A stretch of DNA of 64,000 nt from Himantopus leucocephalus (Eukaryota > Chordata > Aves > Charadriiformes > Recurvirostridae), in contig RSEF01000001.1 of the NCBI GenBank assembly GCA_003993805.1, positions 57,600,974-57,664,973 on the forward strand. Reading direction: 5' to 3'. Positions 13,161 to 27,612 of this stretch are shown one piece after another. The notes beneath the pieces were generated by a model. It was given only the letters and a program-made list of their open reading frames with translations, was not told the origin of the DNA and ran no database searches. The first letter of the stretch is position 1, and the number at the start of each line of letters is the position of its first letter. The position numbers were made by a program, and so were the translations under genes.

Positions 13161-14280
13161 CTGTGCATAAAGAAACAGTACTTTCAAATTAAACAGTGAT
13201 ATATTGTAAAGAAACATTTTACTTAATGAAAAGAACTTAAAAGATTCCCATTTATAAATTCCAAAAGATTAACTGCTATTTCAATACAAAGTAACTACTC
13301 AACTGTCAATCTGCTGTATGAAAATCACACTTTCTAAGGAAGGTGCATATTGATTTATTTGCAATTATGCTTCAAATATGAGTGAACATAATATCATATA
13401 TCAAAAATATGTATTTATTTTCTTCATTATCAAGTAATCAGCAATTTCTACTTCATTTTACTTTAAAATTTGCTTTAACATCATTAAGTTTAGGATATCC
13501 CACAGCGAATAAAAACTAACATTTATATATAAACAAAATTCTATCCTCAAGAAGGAAATAATATAAGCTAAGAGGATCTTGCTTCAATAGTCATCTGTTG
13601 TGTTCAGAAATGAAAAGTACAGCTTGCCTGGATCAGTCCAAGGTTTCTCAGAAAAAAAAAAAAGGTAAATTCAATCAAAATATGATGTTTCAATTTTTAT
13701 TTTATATTTACCAATAATAAATGTGTTAGCATATTTTGTAGGCAAAAATTTATTTTAAAATGACCTGTCTTATTTTGTTTCATTAGCTAGATGGGAAGGA
13801 AGGTATGGGAAAAAGTCATTCCATTGTGACTATTAAGGCTTCCATATTGGTCTCCGTGATAAGGGAATAACGCTGAGTTTTGCTTAAACCACTATCCTAA
13901 TTTTTTATGACACCCAGAAACAGGAAGAGTGGACAGTTCCCATTTATTTATGTTATTTTGCTACACAGAATAGTCTACCCCAACTGAATGAATTGTAGTG
14001 GCAACTTATTGATTTCAGGGGAAGCAGGAGGAAAGTTAAGCCAGTAATTGATAACTTTTAAAATCTCACGTTAAAAAAAATATGACAACAAAAAAAATGA
14101 ATATCACCTGATACTCAGATACAAAATGCTGTCTTTAGGAATGCTGTTTATCTTAAACAATCTTTCAGAAGTGGTTGGATTTTTTGCCTGACCAACATAA
14201 TGCTGTTTGAGAAATGGCTGACCACATCTATTAATCTGGTGGTAACATTAGCTCTAAAGCACTGCTATGAGGCCCATATA

Positions 14281-14336
14281 AAAATAATAAAAAACCAAAA
14301 AAACAAAAAAACAAAAAACCCCCAAACAAACGAAAC
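14281..14336. repeat. A-rich low-complexity tract
   Basis: 56 bases made of A runs separated by single C, G or T bases and one CCCCC run. There is no sign of an adjoining retroposed gene or SINE body. Confidence 0.9.
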
Positions 14337-17300
14337 ACTTAACTGCAGATTATTTTCGCCAATAGAATAAAGAAATGTGTGGAGTCTGCTGCAAGAAAGG
14401 GAATGCAGAGGTGAAGGAAAATTAGGGAGGGGAAAGAAGTGAAGAGGCAGCAGCAGTTCTGAAGATGAACACTAGCTGATGGAAACTGTAACAGAAGCAA
14501 AGGCACAGCACAGACAGGTACTAATTCAAATTGTGTAACGTCTGAGGATCATTTAACCTTTGACTGTTGCGCTAACTTCTTACACATAGATGTGGTTGGT
14601 ATACCATTATTTTAAGCTGAAAAAATATTTCTAAATTCTATTTCAGCTCACTCACCAAAGATGAGAAACACGATATATCCATCGCTACTAGTCCAGTTCC
14701 CCTCAGTTAGAAAATGGTTGTTCCCTTGCTGCAGACTCCATGAATCTAGCCATATCTTCTAAAGCTAGGTGGGTTTATTTACTTTTTATTTTAAAAGTCA
14801 ATTTCTAAAACATTCTTAGCATGATATTTCATGAGGTTATTTTGACAGTCAAGTGGTACCACAGAATGTGTTGCCATAGCAACCAATATTCCTACACAGA
14901 TTATTAAAAGGATTGAGTTAACTCTGCAGAGTGTGGGTCGCGAAGGACTATTATTGCTATACATTTGCATAGACAAAGGAAGCAGACTACAGGTCTTTCC
15001 CTTCTATTTATGATGCCATCTTCCATGGCGGTTGCCTTACGTCTATATTGTTGTACCAGAGAATAAAGTGCTTCTTGCCCCCTGGAGCAAAAAGCAAAGA
15101 ACTGCAGCAGTGCTAGGTACAGGAAAGCAGGTAACACACATTAGCTGCGACTTTACAAGCCAATATAAGTGAATGAAGACAAGAGTCACCAAAAAAACCG
15201 TATAGTCAATGCACCTTCTAAAGGTAAAAAATACACACACATAATAACAGAGAGAGTTTTTTAACACAATTAAAGGAAGATGAATAATGAAATTCAATAC
15301 ATTTGAATCATTCAAGAGAGAACATGCGAGTATTTAGCCATTACAGGAACAGAGTAGAAAAAAATCATAGCAAAAATATTATTGATCAAAAGAAAAAATA
15401 CAAAAGGCGAATGAAAGAATTGCATTATTTCCATTAGATTTATTTTATATAAATAGTCTGAGATAGAGTGGGGATCACACAAATTAAAATTAATGTTGTC
15501 AATATGAATGAGAAGAAGTGGGGAATATTATATAGGCAGATCTCCTAATCATTCAAAACAGGACCAGTCGATATCAGGGTTCATTAGACACACTGTTTGA
15601 ATAAATTGACCGGTACTCTTATGCAACTAGACAATCCAGGTATGAATTACATGACACAGGCTAATTTACAGACTACCACAGATTAGGGTTGGCTCTTTTC
15701 ACACCTAATGACTGATTTCTGTCTTCTTGCCCAGATTTCTGCTACTGATAAAGCACTAAAAAGGAACCATTAGGAGAAACGTATACAAAGGGTCAAGAAA
15801 CAGTTATTGCTATCACCTTTCTCACCCATCCCTGCTGCCAGAAGCCCAGTTCTTCCCAGACAACAGGTGCAAAGGGATAAGGGGAGCTGCTGCAGGGGTA
15901 GAGCTGCATTTGCAAAGAGGAGAGGAGGAGTTAATAGTTGCATGACAGAAAGGGGAGTCAAAAGTCCCTCAGATGGGGTAGACCGGGTTTGCACACCCTG
16001 AGGACAGGGGCGCACTTGGAGGAGATGGGTGCGATACAGAAAGATCTATAATCAATCCACAGACCTCAGACTGTCACACGAGCCCATAAAACTCTTCACC
16101 CAGACCGCCCAGTTTCCTGCTGTTCTCTCCCAGCCTTCATTGCTTTCCCAGAACCCCCTCATTTTTCTGTTCTGTTGTATAATTTAATTTTGCCTCCTCA
16201 GAGATCCTTTGGACATGAAAATCTAATTCTGTGTGTGCTGCTGGGAAGCCTTGAAATAGCCCTGTGGGAAGAGTTTTAGTGAAACCAAAGTTATTTATGC
16301 CCACTTCTCAGAAAAAGAAAAAAAAAAAATAAAGAGAGAGGAAGAGATTTCTGTCACCTAAAGAAAAATAGACACAATTGAGAACCTTTTATTCATGCCT
16401 GTTTTGACTCCAAAAAGAAAAAGTAAATGTAGTTAGAAAATGCCACCTAGCTCATAGTTGCTTAATTAATTGAATTTGACATTATGAAATGGTGAAGTCA
16501 ACATAAACTGTAATATTAAGCTTCAAAAAGGCCAACTCTGCCTAAGCTAGAAGAGGCATGAGTATAAGCATCATATATTCTTGAACAAAACAGACAGGAG
16601 ACATATAAAAAGGAAAAGTTGGTAGGGAAATCACAAGACTGATACAGAATAAAAGACTTGATAAAAGTTTTGGTTTTTACTGGAACGCTGAATTAAGTGT
16701 TAAAAATTGCTTATAGCAAGCAGTAAGAGACTAACAATATAATTTCTCTATACATAAAAAAGAAGGAATAACAACATAGCAGTAAGGGAGTAGTAAGATC
16801 TAGCATAGGGACATTGGACCATTATAATTAGCGTTACGTTTTCCACGGACTCTACTGGGCCTAACACATCACCTCTGATTTTCATATCTGATGAGCATTT
16901 AGATTATGCCTTTTAAAAATTTAAGTATGGCAGCCTTCCTTTTCACGTCTCCATCTACACAAAAGGCAAAATTTGCCCACTAGGATACCTTAGACTGAAG
17001 GATACTTTATTCTGTAAATAGGCTATTTGTTCTCCCAGTATATGTATGTAAATCAGATTGGCTATCACAGTAACTTGACATCTCTCCTGATCTAAGAGAA
17101 CAAGCCAATGTTTAGCAACAGACAGAATGATAAGTATAGACAAAAAAAGCAGAGAAAGTCTGTTCAACTCTTGAATGTCAACTGGAAAAGAAAAAGACAG
17201 CACCTTTAATCTTAACTATTACTTAAAGCCACCAAGTTCACAGCTCAAGAAGCTTTACGCCCTGTATAAAACATACATAAAGTTTTGGTCTTCCTTTTTA

Positions 17301-19066
17301 CAGATGGCAACAATTCCCTGACTACCATATGACCTCACTATCTTGTCAAATTTATGCATACGGTAAGTCACAGAAAACTTCTTATTTCCTTTTATTCCCT
17401 CTTTTTCTCAGTTTTTAATGAAAACGGGTCTGCTTTCAGCCTTGACATTTGTAAGCAGCCATTGCTAGGCAAGACGTGATTTAATTCCCTCCTTTCAGAA
17501 TACAGAGGAGACTTTCCTGTAGTAGTCCAGTGAAATCTAAAACCAAACATAAAAATTTTTCATTACTTCTTGTATCTCTGTTTATGCATAATTATAATCC
17601 ATTTGCAGAGGTATTGCAAATACCCTTTCAGACAGCATCCACTAATGCAAGATACCACCAGCAAAACTGTAAAAGATCGAAAATAATAGGACCTTTGCCA
17701 TTTGCTATTGCATCATAGTTCTGGACACTAATGTTAACTATTCATTTATATTGCAGCATATCACATATTAAGAAAATAAGCTTTTGGAAATGGAGCAGCA
17801 AAAACAAAATCCGGAAGGCAATCTCCTCCTGCTTATGGAAGGCAGAAAGCACCCAGACATTTGATAAGCTAAATGCTAACACTCAGTCTGGAACGATGAA
17901 GTCAGTAGGAGGGTTATTCTGGAGAAATAGTTTGTCAGATATAGGACTATGCAAATATTTCATATGATCTGAACCGCTGGATTACAGAGGCGTGCCTCTA
18001 CCTCTCCTTTGCCTGGCCCAAAGGATATGTAGTTATGTCGTGAAATAAAAGTGGAAAAAATACAGTTCTATACTTTAATAAGTCTAATTTTACATTATAC
18101 TAAGAACTAATAAAGAGGGAAATTGTTCCTGAATATCCGCTATAAATTAGGCTGAGCCGGTTGTTCTCTGCTTCTGCTGTTCCCAGCAGCTGTGGCAGCC
18201 AAGCCAGCGACAGTGGAGCTGGGATAGTGTTCCTGTGCTCTCAGTGCTCCCCCTGCTGCTGCCCAGGCTGCTCCCAGGGGAAAATGCCTGATGGATGCAG
18301 AAGAGGAAAAAACCAGCATTTGGGCATGAAATGCAATACCATCAGTGAGCATTTTTCCACAGCAGGATCCCTATATTAACCAAATGTACCCTTCTGGGAT
18401 TCAGTAAGGATCCTGACAAGGAGGAGCCTCATTTACAAGACACATGCTATGTCTTACAGATGAACGACAGCGAAACGTTTTGGTGGCCTGGGTACACCTT
18501 TCCCACATCCCCCAATGCAGCCTTCTCCCTCCTTGGTGTTTTTCCATTTCCCATCCTTGTTATCTCATCCTTCACCTTACACTGCACATCTGCAGCTATT
18601 CTTTCACAAGTATGTTCCCAGTTTACACTTCTTTCATCTTTTCATTCACTGAGTCTGGTTAGAGTTTGATTGAACCTCCTGTATTGAGCAAGGGAATACC
18701 AGGAAAACAAGGATAGTCTTGTACTTAAAGCAGCTGAATGTTGGAGAAGTGCACTCTGTACCTGCCTCTGCCATAATCCCTGTGGGATGCTGGGCACATC
18801 ATTTGAACTTTCTCTTAGATGGTCACTAAGTTTGTGTTCCTCATTTCCTGGCTGTATTGAAATTGTGAAGGCAAGTTTGCAGAAGAGCCGGGCTACATCA
18901 GGAAACAGCATGAGATATTCTCTGTCCGTTTTCAGTGGTATGTGAGACTAAGCGCTCTGAAAATCCAAGCTCTAGCAGTCCCAGACAGGGAGAATCTTGA
19001 CCTCTATACCACTGCACATCAACCAAGCTACATGTGATAGTATTTTCTGACTGGGGTCCCTCCGTT

Positions 19067-19101
19067 AAAAAAAAAAACAAAAACCAAAAAAACAACAAAA
19101 C
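19067..19101. repeat. A-rich low-complexity tract
   Basis: 35 bases of A runs with scattered C. The upstream sequence shows no retrogene or SINE that I can recognise. Confidence 0.88.
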
Positions 19102-22100
19102 TTGTCTGAAGTAGTCACATGTTTTGAACTCAAGGACAGTAATATCTGAACCTGGGAAGAAATTCCTGTAACTTGAAGTCAGCAGTCATGGTAATTGCTA
19201 CATGTAACAACAGCAAAATGTATTAACTTCAGGCAAACGTGATTAATTCACATACGTGATGAAAAGTTCATGTATGTGTAGTTACTGCCCCTCAGTGGGC
19301 AAGTGCTATTGACACCTATCATGATGCGCACCCCAGATATTAATCATTCTGTCTTCAGAGCAGGATCTGATAGTATGCAGTAAATATGCCCTGGAACTAG
19401 TTGGCACATACAATGCACACCGAATAAGGTCAAAATTATAAATAAAAGTGAGATTATAAAATGAATGAGTACCTCTGAATGTGTTTTCAAAGCAGCGCCT
19501 TACATCCAAATTTTTTAATTCATCCTTGCATGTAACATAAATAATGACAATTAAGACAATTCTGAATATTTGCACCACTCTAATAAAAGGATGCATACAT
19601 ATATATGATACAACAAAACTTTTAGGATTTAAAAACCTAACAAGCTATTAATTAATCAGAAAACACCAGGTATAAACTAAAAAAGATACCTTTTCTTCCA
19701 TTGATAAAGCAATTAGTATTTTTCAAAACTTAAGATAGCTTTTCATTTGCTAAAAAATAACCACAAAAGAAAAAATGGCCCATCAACAGACTGTCATTTG
19801 TTAATAAAAAGGTTGATCTTGGCTAATTGATTTTTTCACTAAACAAAAAAGCTTTTGAACTGAGTGTGGTAATCTTCATATGAAGAGTGTTTCATCTATA
19901 TATAAAAGCCACTACTAGGAAGCTCATATTTAGTGATCTGATATTTTGTATGTATATCTTAAGTGCAAAGAAAAAGACACCTCAATGTATTTCAGTAAAA
20001 ATCTTCACTCTTCTCTAACTTCTGTTTAATTTTGCCATGTGGGTGAAGATTTTCAAACAACAGAAAATTCAAGAATTCAATACATCGAAAAATTTCAGAG
20101 AATGGAACACTAAGTGCTTTTAGTAATTCTAATTTAACCATAATAAGAAGGTACGTCTGAGAATGTTGTAGTAGATGGAGCCTACAGAATTTTCATTTTT
20201 AAGTCTCTTGGGAAGCCTATACTGCATTTGTTTTTCAGCGTGAAATAAACGGGATGAAGTTTTAGCTGCTTGAAGCTGCAATACTCACTGTCCTGATTCA
20301 AAAAAAGCACTTAGAACATCATTCTTTTAAACTAGTTTGAGCTGTTTGAAAGGTAAGCCTTTAACATGAGCTATTTAATTTATTGATTAAACTAATTTCT
20401 GGATTTTTTAATCTATGGATTAAACTAGTTGTCTTTAAGCATGGAAGTATAGGCACTTCCACAACTTACTTACTCCACCGTATTATCTGCGTTTAGGACA
20501 GGACTGAATTGCCTTCCAAACGAATTTCTCCCTCTTAACTTTAGGTGAAATAAAGTGAACCTGTGTTTTAAGCACTTGTCTAACTTTGAGCATGTACCTA
20601 ATACTCATAAATCAGACTATTTGCATACTTAGTATCAATTTCAAATGCTTAATATCAAAGCACTTCTAGTGCTTTGCTTGACCAAGGAAAAAGAACTTAG
20701 TACATTGAAGCATAAAGCCCCAAGACAGAACTCAAACCAGCAAGCCATATAGATTGCAAGGACACTTTATGCTACAGAAACTTATTTCTATAGATGCCTT
20801 CCCACCCCACAGGCATAGTAGATTTGACCTAAGTTGGTATGTAGGAAGGGTATACAAAGATGTAGGCTGTGCAAAAATGCAGGAATTAGGTAACTATTTT
20901 TTGAGCCTTGAAATTTAAGCACATGAATAGTTCCAATTAAGTTAATGGGATTTCTCATGTTAATGACAGGCATATGTGTCTCCCTGAATCAATATGCACA
21001 TGACTCACTCCAAAATGTGACTCACTGTGAAAAACTCATGTACCAGTTGAAAAAGAAGAAACTGATAACGAAGGGTATAGGACCCTGCAGAAAAGCAAAA
21101 TCAAGTGTTAATATTTTTAGAAATAGTAAATAGAATTAAAAGCTTAAGCATATTTACCTTTGCATAAAGGAAAAAAATACAATTCAAAGTAAAGACCAGC
21201 ATTTTTGGCTTTAAATGTCACAGAAAGAAAACACTGCTTGGAGGATAACTACAGAGGCATCTCTTTATTTAACATCCCTATGCTATCTGAATGTTATCAT
21301 ATAACATTTGAAAAACTCAGTGCAATGTAATTGCAAAGCAAATCAGCTGTAAAACATGTATTTTTCTTTTTTTAAAGTTGTGAAAGAGAGGGTGGATAAG
21401 TGGGTGGCAGAATGATTAAACTTATAGAAAATACATTATTTGTCATGAAATAGAGCAGAAGGAACAGAAATTAAAGTAGGGGAAAAATCAGGTGGTAAGT
21501 GAGTAGGCAGAAGTCACCACTTTATTACTCCTCCAGTGCACAGCTTTTTATTTAGCATTCATATTCTAAGTGAAAGTGTGTTACTGAATATGCAGTTATT
21601 ATTCCATTAAGTTGCTGTTGGCTTAATGAAGGAGATAAGAGAGAATCATACCTGAATAGACAAAGCCAGTCTAAAGAGGAGCTATATACAGCACTGAGTT
21701 AGTCACCTGAAAATGAATGTTGATTAACAGCAGATAGTCAAAAAGGCCTCGAAGAACATTTGTACTAGATTATCTACAGATCCATCAGTAACAAATCACT
21801 AGTAGCTTGCCATATTGTCACCTAAGTACTAAATAGAATATAAAAACAATGCAGTGGAATAGCTGACGGTCAATTGAAATGTCTTGACAGCCAAGTCAGT
21901 GTGCTATAGAAGTTGAAGGCCTAACTGGAAAAGATCAGTCCAATAGTAATCTATCTTTTGGTCTCAGTAACACATGCGAGAGCTTAGACTCTTCTAGAAG
22001 TATTAGAAAAAAAGGATTGCGTACACAAACACACTGTAAGAGATGCAGAATACTATCAACTGGACAACAGCTCTCAATGCAGCCTGATTTACATGGCAGG

Positions 22101-24792
22101 TGGAAGCAGAATTCAAAATCACCTTCACTAGGAAGGCAAAGGTTTTGCTATGGATGGTAGGAAAAGCCGCCAGTGTGGAGCTCACATACTGCAAGCTACT
22201 GCTTTTTCCTGTCTTATGTAATTAAAACAGTGATTTCACTGCAGTCATCTCAATAACGAGTACTACGAAAAGTTTTAGGACAGTGGTTGCTCTTCCTCTG
22301 CTAGCTCATCTGCACTGTTCTTTTTGCCTGTGGTAGATTCAACATAGCACGTATAGATCTACTGCAATACTAGCACACATTTATGTTGTTTTCCAGACAT
22401 ACTCCCAAGTAGCTGAAGAGCTAACACTTAAATTCGTTCTTCAGCCAGTCATCATAAAGTGTCTTAAAGGCCCGGTGAAATACTGATAAATAAGTCAGTC
22501 AGTAACGTGCCTTCACCTATAACTCCTGTGTAACACTGTATTTCTAATGAAGTACCTATGGTTAAACAAGCGATCTGTTAAAACTCTTTAGATTCCTTAA
22601 AGGAAACACCATTTTCAACAGAGATGAGGGCAAGGTAGTAAATATTCCAAAACCCACAAGGAATCAACTATTAATAATCAAATGATAGACCAGCATAGGA
22701 ATAAAACATTTGTACATTTTAATATTTTTGTCTAAGATTGACAGGCAGTGCTGAGGCTGCTTCTTTGCAGGCTGTGAACAGTTCATATTCCAGAGATATC
22801 CGGCAGAGCACCAATATCCACAGAAATAATAGCAGTAGTATTAATAGAAACTGCTCAATCTCAGATAACTACTGAAGCAAATAAAATTGAAGAGCCTCTT
22901 CTGAGGTTTTCCCTCATGGCACTAAACTGCAACTTATAAGTTTAGGAAGGACAGATTTCAAGAGAAAAGGAAATAGATGATCAAAAATGGTGTAAATCAT
23001 TCAACTCTTACACCCCTCTGGAAAAGTAAAGAAACTGGTATAAAAACAGATACGTGCACGGTCAGGTAACTGTGGTTTCTGCTTCTAATCTCAATTTAAA
23101 AACTTATACCACTGAACTCAGCCAAGGGTTTCAGTATATAGTGAAGTTACAGAAAAGCTAAAGGGTGCATTTATAGCACACTGTTGAACTGTATTAATTC
23201 CATGGGCAAACATTTCTAATGCATAGTAAGTATTAGGGAGTTGCCCCTTAATTCTGAGTTACTCCTGATCTTATATTTTATAGAGAATCTGGTCCAATAT
23301 ATTTTTCTGCTATTCATTTTCTACTTGCTGAACTTATTCACAGGAACTTAAAAAAATCTGCCAACAGAATGCAGTGAAACTCTATGTCATGAGTGGTTAG
23401 CTACTTCCATACTTAAGGACAAAAATACTTACCTTTTTTGTATGTAAATTATAAAATAAATGTGCTTGTTGCTATTAGGATAGAATAAAAATGAAATTGG
23501 GCAACTTATTTGGACTACTTGCTTAATGTTCTAATTTCAGCTACTATACAATTATTAAAGAAAGTGTTCTTTTTATATTAGTTTGTCATGGGTGGTCATT
23601 TTTCCCTGTGAAATACAGCAGAATATTTACCGTTAGCATTACTTGTATACGTCTTATTAAGAAGTGAAGAAGGGAAACTGAGACTGCTGCTGCTAAGAGA
23701 GTACCTACTTATTCAACTTCAAAAGAATCACTAGAATATGATATAGTGAAACCATACATCTACACCTATTTCCACCCCTTAATGGATCCTGTAGGGGTTC
23801 ACATAGCTCTGATGGATGAGTAGGCTCCATCTTCTGTTTACACCATAGGGATAAAACTACGCTGTTCCACTCACTGCAGAAAACAACTGAGAGACATACC
23901 CATATGGTTCTCACTCTTCTCATGCATTTCCTATCAGATGGTGATCATCAGGCTTTACTGTCAGCTCCAAGCTTAATGACTTTATTCTTATACTAATAGA
24001 GTACACATGAAATTTGTGTTGACTTCAGGTATATATCAAGGATATTTAAGATTTTTATTTTTTTTCCTCTACTGTTTGTATCCTGTTGGCTAGGTAGAAC
24101 ACGCATTTATTCTAAGGTCACTATATATTAAAAAACACAGTAAAATCTGCACTGGTACCTGCTGACAACAGTGACAGAGTTACAGAAATATTACAGAAAT
24201 ACCTACCTCTGTCACATGCAGAAACATCAAAAGCTAAAAAGTTCTAGAATGATGTATTCCTTATTTAAAATTCCAGGACAAGAAAGAGTACATTTTAAAG
24301 CATCCTTTCTCCTTCTTTCCTTATTAACTCAGTTATCTTTCCCCTAGGGTAAATATCTGTGTGACTGTGAAAAACAAATCTCCCACATATTCAAGGCTCA
24401 GGGTTTTTACAAACTATCAAAACTAATTTTTCAAGAAAGAAAAAATATGTTTTCAGAAATTAAAATCTAACCATACTTAAATGTATTCCTTATAGATCTC
24501 ATACGTTGTTACATATTCAATTGCTCAAATGCGATAAACCAAACAGATTACCAAAATTTCACAAACATTTCTCAATCCTTAATGTTAACACTGCCAATCT
24601 GCTGGAGGGACATTTGGATCTTGATTAAGTTGCCTCTATGGTGAGGTCCAGTGCCTAGTCTCTAACTACCACTCCAGAACATCGTGACTTTCCAAGTCCT
24701 TTGTCACATTTGGCAGCCCCATGTAGATGTCTCAGCTGCTGACCAGAAGAGCGCTAGATGCCTATGTTTATGCAACTGACTTGAGGGTTTAT

Positions 24793-24972
24793 GGTGGGAT
24801 CCAGCTGCCAAGCACAGACACCCAGTGTCATTTTAGATACTGCAGGGTAGCTGATGACCCCTAGTTGCTGCTCCTTTAGGCATGACTGAGCCCATGTTAG
24901 CCCCACACAAAAGACGCCATGTGCATCCATAGTGACATGAGATACTTAACATTAAGGCAGCTGGATCCCACC
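24793..24972. repeat. 180-bp element bounded by a perfect 17-bp inverted repeat
   Basis: GGTGGGATCCAGCTGCC at 24793-24809 is matched by its exact reverse complement at 24956-24972. The region between is about 145 bp, noncoding, with no other long symmetry that I see. This layout suits a non-autonomous DNA transposon (MITE-like) remnant or a stable intronic hairpin. I see no target-site duplication at the edges, so the true ends may lie further out; the flanks at 24600-24790 are also GC-richer than average. Confidence 0.5.
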
Positions 24973-26694
24973 TTTGGTGTTTCAGCACCTACTGGTGATA
25001 CTCTGATCAAATAGGGAGAAAACGAACTTTAAGAGAACAAAGGAAGATCATGATGAAATGAACTTCTTGTTCTTTTGTGAGGGAGAAGTTGAAAACCTGA
25101 TTCTGGCTGGAACACTGAAGAAAAGTCTGAGGAGAGTAGAAACCCGAGGAAAACACAGCGCAGGAGTCCATGACAGATTTTTGGTGGACCTCTAGGGAAG
25201 GTCAGAGCTTAAGGAAAACATCCCTGGTGACTGATATCCTAGTAATAGCAGTCTTCCTGATGATTTGTTTTGTGATAATATGACAAAGAGAGACTTGAGG
25301 TTAATATTGCAAAATCACCTGTTTGGGTGAAAATCTCACAGTACCATCTTCTCTTTCTGTTCTTCAGAAGTGACTGAAATTCACTCAGAAGACCCCAAAT
25401 GAAGTTGGAGAGTACAGCTTAAAAATGGACATTGTGTTGTACACTATTGCATACTCATAGGATGACGGACACTGAGGGTATGGAAGAAATGGAAGAGACA
25501 AATGGCACAGGTGGCTCAGGGGTGGTAAAAAAAAAAAAAGCGCACAAATAAGCATGAAAAAGAAGGTTCTCTAAATCACTGAATAACACACAAGAAAAGA
25601 TATTTAATTAAAGTGAATATACTTCATATTGGGAAGATGATCTCAAGATCAGTTCTGATAGAGTCCCCAGATCCTGGCTAATCCTGTTGAGATTAGTAGA
25701 TTTCTTTGGTATTCATCTAAGTATAATGAAACAGAGGTTAGTCTTCAAATTACATATGTGCTCAGTACTACAACATATGACAGTCTCTGAACGAACATGG
25801 TCCTTGTGAAAAAAAAAATGCAGAAATCTGTTGTGGTTAATTTAATAAAACATAGCTGTCCAAAGGATTCTTGAGTGGATAAAATATTGCTAATCGTTTC
25901 AAGAGCACTCCAAATTTACATACAGCTTTATAGCCATAAAGACAAACAAGCTCTTTGATCTGAAAAGCTTATAATATAATTACTTTATATGGAAAAATGC
26001 TACACCCATATCTGAGAACCTTATGTAAAAGAGATTTAGCTAAGATGAAAGGGTCCACAGCAGGGCAAGTGAAGTGTTTGGTAGCATGGCAAGATTTACA
26101 TACAAAATAAACTTGAAAATGCTAGGATTACTTAGTCAGGAAAAAGAAAGCCTTAAGAAAGAACAATCCTGAAGTATTGCAAGTTACGGAGCGTGTGCAC
26201 AGATTACTTTATATTTGTTCTTTTCTACTCTGTCAGATTTTACTGTGTAAGAATAAATGGAAGCATATAGTCAGCAAATAAAAGAAAATGCCTGTACATA
26301 CAGCACATGTTCTGCAAAACATAGTAATACAGGGTCATTGCAGTAAACAATGTGACAGATTGGAGCAAAAGGATTAAATACATTTAGGATTCACCAGTGC
26401 AAGCTAAACACATAACAGCATCCAGAGAGATTCATTTGTCTGTAAGCTATTTTCCTGCAAGTATCTGATAGTCAAGGAATTTGCCACATACATACATAAT
26501 TGGACAGACTGGTTAAATATTCCAGAAAATCATTCTAGTGGAAAAGGAATAGGTGCTTTTAAATGCAGATTAGATGAACTGGTGGCTTGGACAGCACCTT
26601 CGCCTAGTTGTACTTTACTCCATGTAGTTTAAACCACACTAAGCATTGTCATGTTTCGGGATTTTATATTCTTAAATAAGTGCTGACTATCTCA

Positions 26695-26853
26695 CAGGGT
26701 ATGTCTGTGCAGCACGCTGGCGGAATGTCTAGCAATACTTCTACCAGAAATCGCAGCAGCAGGGAGCTGCAGGCTAATTTAGTTGGCTGTGAAGCATGCC
26801 ACCGGGCAAATTATTCCGTGTAGAGTCCCACACGGCTGCTGTTAGCATCCCTG
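26695..26853. repeat. Possible hAT-like DNA transposon remnant
   Basis: The stretch starts CAGGGTATGTCTGTG and ends TTAGCATCCCTG. The ends form a short imperfect inverted pair (CAGGGTATG against CAGGGATG). The start resembles the CAGGGTATGTCTACACT end I remember from old sauropsid DNA transposons. The content is GC-richer than the flanks. No 8-bp target-site duplication is visible, so this is tentative. Confidence 0.3.
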
Positions 26854-27598
26854 TAACACAGAAATCTTTACAACACTGTCCTGAAGCATAGAATAACCTA
26901 TAGATACAAAAAAATAACCTATTTTAACAACTGCAGAACATAGGTTAGGAAAGGCCAGATTAAAAATGCCTGATCTTCCCTTGGCTAGGTAAACTACCTA
27001 ACAAAAGGGACAAAAATTTGCATGAAGTTGATACATTTCACTCTGCTTCTTTGCAATGACCAGCTCACGTTTAGATAGAATTTAGAAATCATTTTGTAAA
27101 GTAGCTTATAGCTAGTATATCATTCTATATTGACCAAGTGGATGCTTGGTACTGGATGTCACATTATAAATGTCTAATGAAAAAAATAACAGCAACAACA
27201 GTTCTTCTCAGGGGGAAACACCACTGTGTGCATTACAAACTGGGACTAACAGATGGTTTTTAGTTGGGTGGTAGCTTTTAAAAACAATTTTTAAAGTTAT
27301 ATAATCTTATCTGCAGAGAGTGGGTAGACCTTCTCAACAAGGGAATCTTAAAAAGTAAGGTCTACGCATCCTAGGAGAGATGGCCTTCATATTTTTATTT
27401 CCCACAGAAATAAGAGTCAGTATCCGCTTGTAAAATGAGATTCATAATTGAACTAGGTCTAAGAGTTAAAGAGCAATTTAATACAAAATTCTTGTAATGT
27501 CAAAATTTGGCAATACATAAATTATCTAAATCACTATTATAAAAAGGAAATTAAGTAAATCAACAATAGTCCAAACACTGACCCTCAGTACAATTCTC

Positions 27599-27612
27599 TT
27601 TTTTTTTTTTTA
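27599..27612. repeat. Poly-T run
   Basis: Fourteen T bases in a row. Similar single-base runs occur at 25527-25539 (A) and 28729-28740 (A). None is attached to a recognisable retroposon. Confidence 0.85.

Noticed and set aside
15790..16040. GC-richer stretch as a possible internal promoter or CpG island
   Set aside because: Few CpG dinucleotides, no exon with a start codon beside it, and no fit to the ANKS1B frame.
18150..18300. CTGCTG-rich stretch as a possible coding exon
   Set aside because: ORFs on both strands are short with no known domain, and no flanking splice sites join the ANKS1B frame.
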